A DNA stretch of 10,300 nt from Actinomycetota bacterium (GTDB taxonomy: Bacteria; Actinomycetota; Thermoleophilia; Gaiellales; Gaiellaceae). Below are positions 7,172 to 10,300 of this stretch, one piece after another (position 1 is the stretch's first letter; every line of letters begins with the position of its first letter). A program made the translations under genes and the position numbers. The notes below the pieces were generated by a model. The model saw nothing but the letters and a program-made list of their open reading frames with translations. It was not told the origin of the DNA and did no database searches. The stretch spans positions 1 through 10,300 of the forward strand of contig VAXT01000103.1 of NCBI GenBank assembly GCA_005883245.1, given 5' to 3'.

Positions 7172-7818
7172 ACTGGCGCCTCGCCGGCTGGACGACGCTG
7201 ATCGTGCTCATGTCCACGGTGGCGTACGCGTCGCAGCTCAGCAGCAGCTCGCCGCCGAACGACGTCGCGTATCGGTGGAGCACGAGCATCCTGGGGCTGA
7301 TCCAGTACGCCCTGATCCTGGGCATCCTCTTCCTGATCACGCTCGGGCTCGACCGACGCAGCTTTCTCGCGTTCCGCCGGCCGACGACGTCGTGGAAGAG
7401 AGCGGCCGGAATTGCAGCGCTCGTCCTGCTCGCAGTGCTCGTCGTCGGCGGGATCGTCGACCAGTTCGGGAACCCGGAACGAGAACAGGGGCTGATCCCG
7501 CAGCACTGGGACTCCAGCAAGATCGCGCCCTTCGTCGGATTCACGTTCATCGTCGTCGTGGTCGCGCCGATCGTCGAGGAGCTGCAGTTCCGAGGGGTCG
7601 GCTACGGCCTACTCGAGCGCTTCGGCCGTACCGCCGCGATCCTGCTCGTCGGGCTTGCGTTCGCGCTCGTCCACGGACTGATCGCGGGCTTTCCCGTGAT
7701 CGCGGTGTTCGGCTGCGGGCTCGCCTACCTCCGCTCGCGGACGGACAGCATCTACCCGTGCATGCTGCTACACGCGTCCTTCAACGCCTTCGGGCTGATA
7801 GTCGGGATCGCGGGGTAG
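7168..7818 (+). CDS. CPBP family intramembrane metalloprotease (CAAX protease/bacteriocin-processing type)
   Basis: Polytopic membrane protease of 216 residues belonging to the CPBP (Abi, Rce1-like) glutamate/metal family. The family motifs are all present: EELQFRG with E137, E138 and R142 (motif 1), FALVH with F165 and H169 (motif 2), and HASFN with H202 and N206 (motif 3). Hydrophobic segments lie at about 8-24, 42-60, 80-98, 121-136, 156-170, 172-187 and 200-214. Substrate is unknown; in bacteria these enzymes are linked to peptide processing, immunity and membrane protein turnover. The ATG start gives a short N-terminus before the first span and has no Shine-Dalgarno site, but overlaps the stop of a small upstream ORF (ATGA). 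The L,D-transpeptidase starts 10 bp after its stop, so the two are probably cotranscribed. Confidence 0.88.
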   Translation: MNWRLAGWTTLIVLMSTVAYASQLSSSSPPNDVAYRWSTSILGLIQYALILGILFLITLGLDRRSFLAFRRPTTSWKRAAGIAALVLLAVLVVGGIVDQFGNPEREQGLIPQHWDSSKIAPFVGFTFIVVVVAPIVEELQFRGVGYGLLERFGRTAAILLVGLAFALVHGLIAGFPVIAVFGCGLAYLRSRTDSIYPCMLLHASFNAFGLIVGIAG

Positions 7819-7828
7819 CCTTCCGGCA

Positions 7829-9172
7829 ATGCGGCGCCTCGCCCCTGCTCTCGTCGTCTTCTTCGTCTGGGCGGCGCCGGCGCATGCGAAGCCGATCGTC
7901 AACGTCCAGGCGAGCTCGACGCTGGGAGCCGCGCCGCTGACGGTGACTCTGACTGCGAGCGGCGACGCCGTCTCCTACCACTGGGACCTCGGCGACCGCG
8001 CGGTCGCGGACGGACCCGTCGTCCAGCACCAGTACGGGCCGGGCCGGTTCACCGCGACCGTGACCGCGACCGCCGCCGACGGCTCGACCGCTCAGGCCAG
8101 CGTGGTCATCACCTCCGTGCAGCTCACGCTCTCCGGCCCGAAGATCGGCACCTACGGCCGCCGCGCAAGGTTCCACGGCCGCATGGCCCCGGCCCTGAAA
8201 GGCGCCCCGATCACGCTCTACTCCGGCGAGACACCCCTCCGCGTCGCGAAGCTGGACAAGAAGGGGCGCTTCTCCGCACGCGTCCGCCAGACCACTCCGG
8301 CCACGTATTCGGCCCGGTACGAGACGGTGCCCTCGAACCCGGTCGCGCTCGCCGTAAGACCCGGCCTGGACGTCGCTCTGCCGCGCTCCGGGATGATCGG
8401 ACGAGCGCTCGTCGTACGCGCGGTCCTTCGCCCCAGGAGCTCGGGCACGATCCACGTCCGCGTGTGGAGGGGCAGCCGCGAGCTGGCCGCGAAGGACTTC
8501 GGCGGCCGCGCGGTCGTCCATCTGAGCACGAGACGGGTTGCGAGCTATGTCGTTCGCATCGAGGTGACACCGACCGGCGCCTTCGCCGCTCGCCGGAAGA
8601 CGCTGCGGACCAACGTCTACCTGCCGTACCTCGCGCCAGGCGCGCGCGGCCCGAGCGTCCGCATCCTCGAGCGCCGCCTCGCGCAGCTCCACTATCTGCT
8701 GCAAGGCGTCGACAGCTTCTACTCGTACGACACCTTGGACGCGGTGATCGCTTTCCAGAAGGTGAACGGCCTTGCGCGAACCGGCCGCGTCACGCCGGCG
8801 GTCTGGCGCCGACTCCAGGTCGTGCACACCCCGCAGCCGCGATACCGCTTCGGTCACCACATCGAGATCGACAAGACGAGACAGGTGCTGTTCGAAGTCG
8901 ACCACGGCCGCGTCGTCCGGGTCGTGCACGTCTCGACCGGCGCGACGGGAAACACCCCGGTCGGACGCTGGCACATCTACAGCAAGGTCCCGGGCACGCT
9001 CCCGACGGGCATGTTCGACTCGAACTTCTTCCTGCGCGGGTTTGCGATCCACGGCTACCCGTCCGTGCCCACGTACCCCGCCTCCCACGGCTGCGTGCGC
9101 ACACCGCTCTGGGCGGCCCCGATCCTCTTCGGGTCGAGCTACTACGGCGAGACGATTTACATCTACTACTAG
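7829..9172 (+). CDS. Secreted L,D-transpeptidase with PKD, Ig-like and peptidoglycan-binding domains
   Basis: Exported cell-wall enzyme expected to form 3,3-crosslinks or attach proteins to peptidoglycan. The 447-residue chain has a signal peptide with a likely cut after AHA (residue 20), and a PKD domain at about 22-97 with YHWDLGD (50-56) and HQYGPGRFTATVTA (67-80). Two Ig-like beta segments follow at about 98-177 and 178-263, then a PG_binding_1 domain at about 266-330 (GPSVRILERRLAQLHYLL, 274-291; AVIAFQKVNGL, 305-315). The YkuD catalytic domain covers 343-446 with IHGYPSVPTYPASHGCVR (407-424): H408, H420 and catalytic C422, plus R424. NTPVGRWHIYSK (375-386) is the usual substrate-loop region. 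All catalytic residues are intact. The ATG lies 10 bp after the protease stop with only a weak G-rich site. Domain calls are firm; the precise Ig-like borders are estimates. Confidence 0.92.
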   Translation: MRRLAPALVVFFVWAAPAHAKPIVNVQASSTLGAAPLTVTLTASGDAVSYHWDLGDRAVADGPVVQHQYGPGRFTATVTATAADGSTAQASVVITSVQLTLSGPKIGTYGRRARFHGRMAPALKGAPITLYSGETPLRVAKLDKKGRFSARVRQTTPATYSARYETVPSNPVALAVRPGLDVALPRSGMIGRALVVRAVLRPRSSGTIHVRVWRGSRELAAKDFGGRAVVHLSTRRVASYVVRIEVTPTGAFAARRKTLRTNVYLPYLAPGARGPSVRILERRLAQLHYLLQGVDSFYSYDTLDAVIAFQKVNGLARTGRVTPAVWRRLQVVHTPQPRYRFGHHIEIDKTRQVLFEVDHGRVVRVVHVSTGATGNTPVGRWHIYSKVPGTLPTGMFDSNFFLRGFAIHGYPSVPTYPASHGCVRTPLWAAPILFGSSYYGETIYIYY

Positions 9173-9185
9173 CGTCGCGGCCCTC

Positions 9186-9605
9186 TTGGTCGGCGGCCTG
9201 ATCGCCGTAGCGATCCTGCTCGTCGTCGCCGTCCCGGACGGGAAGCGTCACCCGGTCGCCTGGCGCGACCTCACCGGCAAGGTGGGGCCCGTGCTGACCT
9301 CGGACTTGACGCGGCGCCTCTTCCGGACTCGCAGGCAGTTCCAGGAGTTCTTCGGAACGGACCGCGAGTCGCCGGTCGACTTTTCGACCCGGCAGCTCCT
9401 TCTGGTCGCGCCCGGCCCGCGCTCGAGCACCGGCTACGCGGTTCAGGTTCTGAGCGTGACCGAGAACGACGACGGGATCATGGTCAAGGTGCGGGAGAAG
9501 ACCCCGGCGCTGACCGACCACGTGGAAGCCGGCGTGACCTACCCATACCGGCTGCTCAGCCTGCCCGCGGGCAAGGCCGTTTACGTCGACTGGGTCGGTC
9601 GCTAA
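9186..9605 (+). CDS. PrcB-like (PrcB C-terminal domain) membrane-anchored protein
   Basis: Protein of 139 residues from a TTG start, with a short N-terminal signal anchor (GGLIAVAILLVVAVP, 3-17) and a soluble domain outside the membrane. RRQFQEFFGTD (49-59), VDFSTRQLLLVAPGPRSSTG (64-83), GYAVQVLSVTENDDGIMVKV (83-102) and VTYPYRLLSLP (117-127) match the PrcB C-terminal domain pattern. In spirochaetes PrcB is part of the dentilisin protease complex, but in other bacteria this domain is an orphan of unknown role. The TTG is the only start in frame near the region. It lies 13 bp after the L,D-transpeptidase stop and has no clear ribosome site, so translation probably depends on the upstream gene. 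The apparent upstream extension of this frame is shadow sequence of the transpeptidase. Start choice is uncertain. Confidence 0.7.
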   Translation: MVGGLIAVAILLVVAVPDGKRHPVAWRDLTGKVGPVLTSDLTRRLFRTRRQFQEFFGTDRESPVDFSTRQLLLVAPGPRSSTGYAVQVLSVTENDDGIMVKVREKTPALTDHVEAGVTYPYRLLSLPAGKAVYVDWVGR

Positions 9606-9618
9606 GGCGCCGCTTGCC

Positions 9619-10116
9619 CTAGCTCTCTTCTTCGCCGACCGCGAACTGGTCGGGCGAGACGTTGTCGAGGAACTTCTTGAACTCGTCCACGATCTCGTCC
9701 TCGTTCACTTCCTCGCCCTCGAACTCGATCGCCGACTCCTCGATCACGTCCTCGGCGGCGAAGATCGGCGCGTCGGCCCGCACGGCGAGCGCGATCGCGT
9801 CGGAGGGACGGGAGTCGATCTCGATCTCGGACCCGTCCTGCTGCACCGTGATGCTCGCGTAGAAGGTGTTCTCCTTCAGCTCGGTCACGGTGATCCGGAC
9901 GACCTGGGCGTCGAGCTGGCCGAGCATCTCGGTGACGAGGTCGTGCGTCATCGGGCGCGGCGTCGAGGCGCCCTGGAGCTTCATCAGGATCGCCGCCGCC
10001 TCAGGATGGCCGATCCAGATCGGCAGGAATTTGTTCCCGTCGGCGGTCTTCAACAAGACGATCGGCTGCTTGCCGACCAGGTCGAAGCTGACGCCGTAGA
10101 TGACCATTTCCTGCAT
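9619..10116 (-). CDS. Bifunctional nuclease (BFN/DUF151) family protein
   Basis: Cytoplasmic protein of 165 residues. The BFN domain spans about 1-125: VIYGVSFDLVGKQPIVLLK (5-23), FLPIWIGHPEAAAI (30-43), ITVTELKENTFYASITV (75-91) and the signature DSRPSDAIALAVRADAPIF (101-119). An acidic tail follows, with EVNEDEIVDEFKKFLDNVSP (136-155), which resembles a UVR-like helical end. Named family members have been reported to have nuclease activity (plant BBD proteins), but the bacterial role is unsettled. The ATG at 10116 has GAGG eight bases upstream, better than the second in-frame ATG at residue 4. Only 13 bp separate its stop from the convergent PrcB-like gene, with no clear terminator. Family assignment is strong. 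Confidence 0.9.
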   Translation of the reverse strand: MQEMVIYGVSFDLVGKQPIVLLKTADGNKFLPIWIGHPEAAAILMKLQGASTPRPMTHDLVTEMLGQLDAQVVRITVTELKENTFYASITVQQDGSEIEIDSRPSDAIALAVRADAPIFAAEDVIEESAIEFEGEEVNEDEIVDEFKKFLDNVSPDQFAVGEEES

Positions 10117-10134
10117 AGCAGGTGCCTCGTTCGC

Positions 10135-10140
10135 ATCTTA
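10135..10140 (-). promoter_or_regulatory. Candidate -10 box (TAAGAT) for the BFN gene
   Basis: Read on the minus strand, TAAGAT fits the relaxed actinobacterial TANNNT -10 pattern and lies 18 bp upstream of the BFN ATG. It would give a short leader of about 12 bases that retains most or all of the GAGG ribosome site. No good -35 is present at 16-18 bp spacing. Confidence 0.35.
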
Positions 10141-10193
10141 GCCCAGGCCTCCCGGCCCAAACCCGAGCCGGTCCGGGAGCGCAAACCGGTGGC

Positions 10194-10199
10194 TACAAT
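10194..10199 (+). promoter_or_regulatory. Candidate -10 box (TACAAT) for tRNA-Ile
   Basis: TACAAT matches the TATAAT consensus at five of six positions and lies 11 bp before the mature tRNA 5' end, so transcription would start at about 10205-10207, leaving a very short 5' leader for RNase P. The -35 region around 10171-10177 is GC-rich and shows no good match. Confidence 0.5.
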
Positions 10200-10209
10200 C
10201 CGCCCGCTC

Positions 10210-10283
10210 GGGCGATTAGCTCAGTTGGTTAGAGCGCCGCTCTGATAAGGCGGAGGTCCGTGGTTCGAATCCACGATCGCCCA
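10210..10283 (+). tRNA. tRNA-Ile (anticodon GAU)
   Basis: All cloverleaf parts are present: acceptor GGGCGAT (10210-10216) paired with ATCGCCC (10276-10282), D stem GCTC/GAGC with loop AGTTGGTTA, and anticodon stem CCGCT/GGCGG (one U-G pair) with loop CTGATAA. The anticodon is GAT at 10244-10246. The T stem is CGTGG/CCACG with loop TTCGAAT, and A is the discriminator base. The 3' CCA is not encoded (the discriminator is followed by TGC), so it must be added by a CCA-adding enzyme. It is divergent from the BFN gene. Confidence 0.97.
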
Positions 10284-10295
10284 TGCCGAAGGCAT
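10283..10295 (+). terminator. Small hairpin after tRNA-Ile
   Basis: ATGCC-GAA-GGCAT forms a 5-bp stem with a 3-base loop directly at the tRNA 3' end. The window ends 5 bases later (TGTCC), so no T-run can be judged. It may be a weak terminator or a 3'-trailer processing structure. Confidence 0.3.
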
Positions 10296-10300
10296 TGTCC

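Noticed and set aside
7053..7550. N-terminal extension of the DUF2203 frame up to 7550
   Set aside because: The extension is antisense to the protease, has no conserved pattern, and the GTG at 7052 sits directly before the DUF2203 N-terminus.
7781..9088. 435-codon minus-strand frame opposite the L,D-transpeptidase
   Set aside because: Shadow of a gene with all YkuD residues intact; composition is Arg/Asp/Gly-rich and has no motif.
8772..9185. Upstream extension of the PrcB-like frame starting at 8772
   Set aside because: It overlaps the catalytic domain of the L,D-transpeptidase in another frame and is Arg/Ser-rich shadow sequence; the hydrophobic anchor begins only after 9186.
10210..10300. 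tRNA-Ile 3' end as an integration site
   Set aside because: No integrase gene and no repeated copy of the tRNA 3' segment in the window.

Overview
The window is high-GC DNA with dense coding, many GTG/TTG starts and 4-bp start/stop overlaps. Together with the gene families present (DUF2079, DUF2203, a class A penicillin-binding protein with a long Arg-rich cytoplasmic tail, and a multidomain YkuD L,D-transpeptidase), this suggests an actinobacterium. My best guess is a Thermoleophilia/Gaiellales-type lineage, possibly from a metagenome. That placement is inference from content, not from a marker gene. No phage, transposon, CRISPR or other clear mobile signature is visible.

Layout. (1) 13-2510, plus strand: a GT4-type glycosyltransferase, coupled by a GTGA overlap to a DUF2079 polytopic membrane protein. 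(2) 6492-2381, minus strand: an MscS-type mechanosensitive channel, coupled by a GTGA overlap to a long reading frame that starts as a class A penicillin-binding protein (GT51 plus transpeptidase) and runs on without a stop into a GT87-like polytopic glycosyltransferase. The end of this frame overlaps the DUF2079 gene tail to tail by 130 bp. (3) 7052-6654, minus: a small DUF2203 protein, divergent from (4) 7168-7818, plus: a CPBP/CAAX-type intramembrane protease, possibly preceded by a tiny coupled ORF. This is followed closely by 7829-9172, a secreted L,D-transpeptidase with PKD, Ig-like, peptidoglycan-binding and YkuD domains, and by 9186-9605, a membrane-anchored PrcB-like protein. (5) 10116-9619, minus: a bifunctional nuclease (BFN/DUF151) protein, divergent from (6) a tRNA-Ile(GAU) at 10210-10283.

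How the genes fit together. Most of the window concerns the cell envelope: glycan polymerisation and 4,3-crosslinking (class A PBP), 3,3-crosslinking or anchoring (L,D-transpeptidase), osmotic relief (MscS), sugar transfer (GT4, GT87-like, DUF2079) and membrane proteolysis (CPBP).

The observation most worth checking is the PBP-GT87 junction near 3670-3750. The open frame looks like a novel fusion. However, a one-base frame change restores a proline-rich PBP tail ending at a TAG placed exactly at the start of the GT87 region, and the fusion would invert the expected topology of the GT87 part. I therefore favour two genes joined by a frameshift, either real or a sequence error. I found no convincing undescribed system; the other findings are modest.
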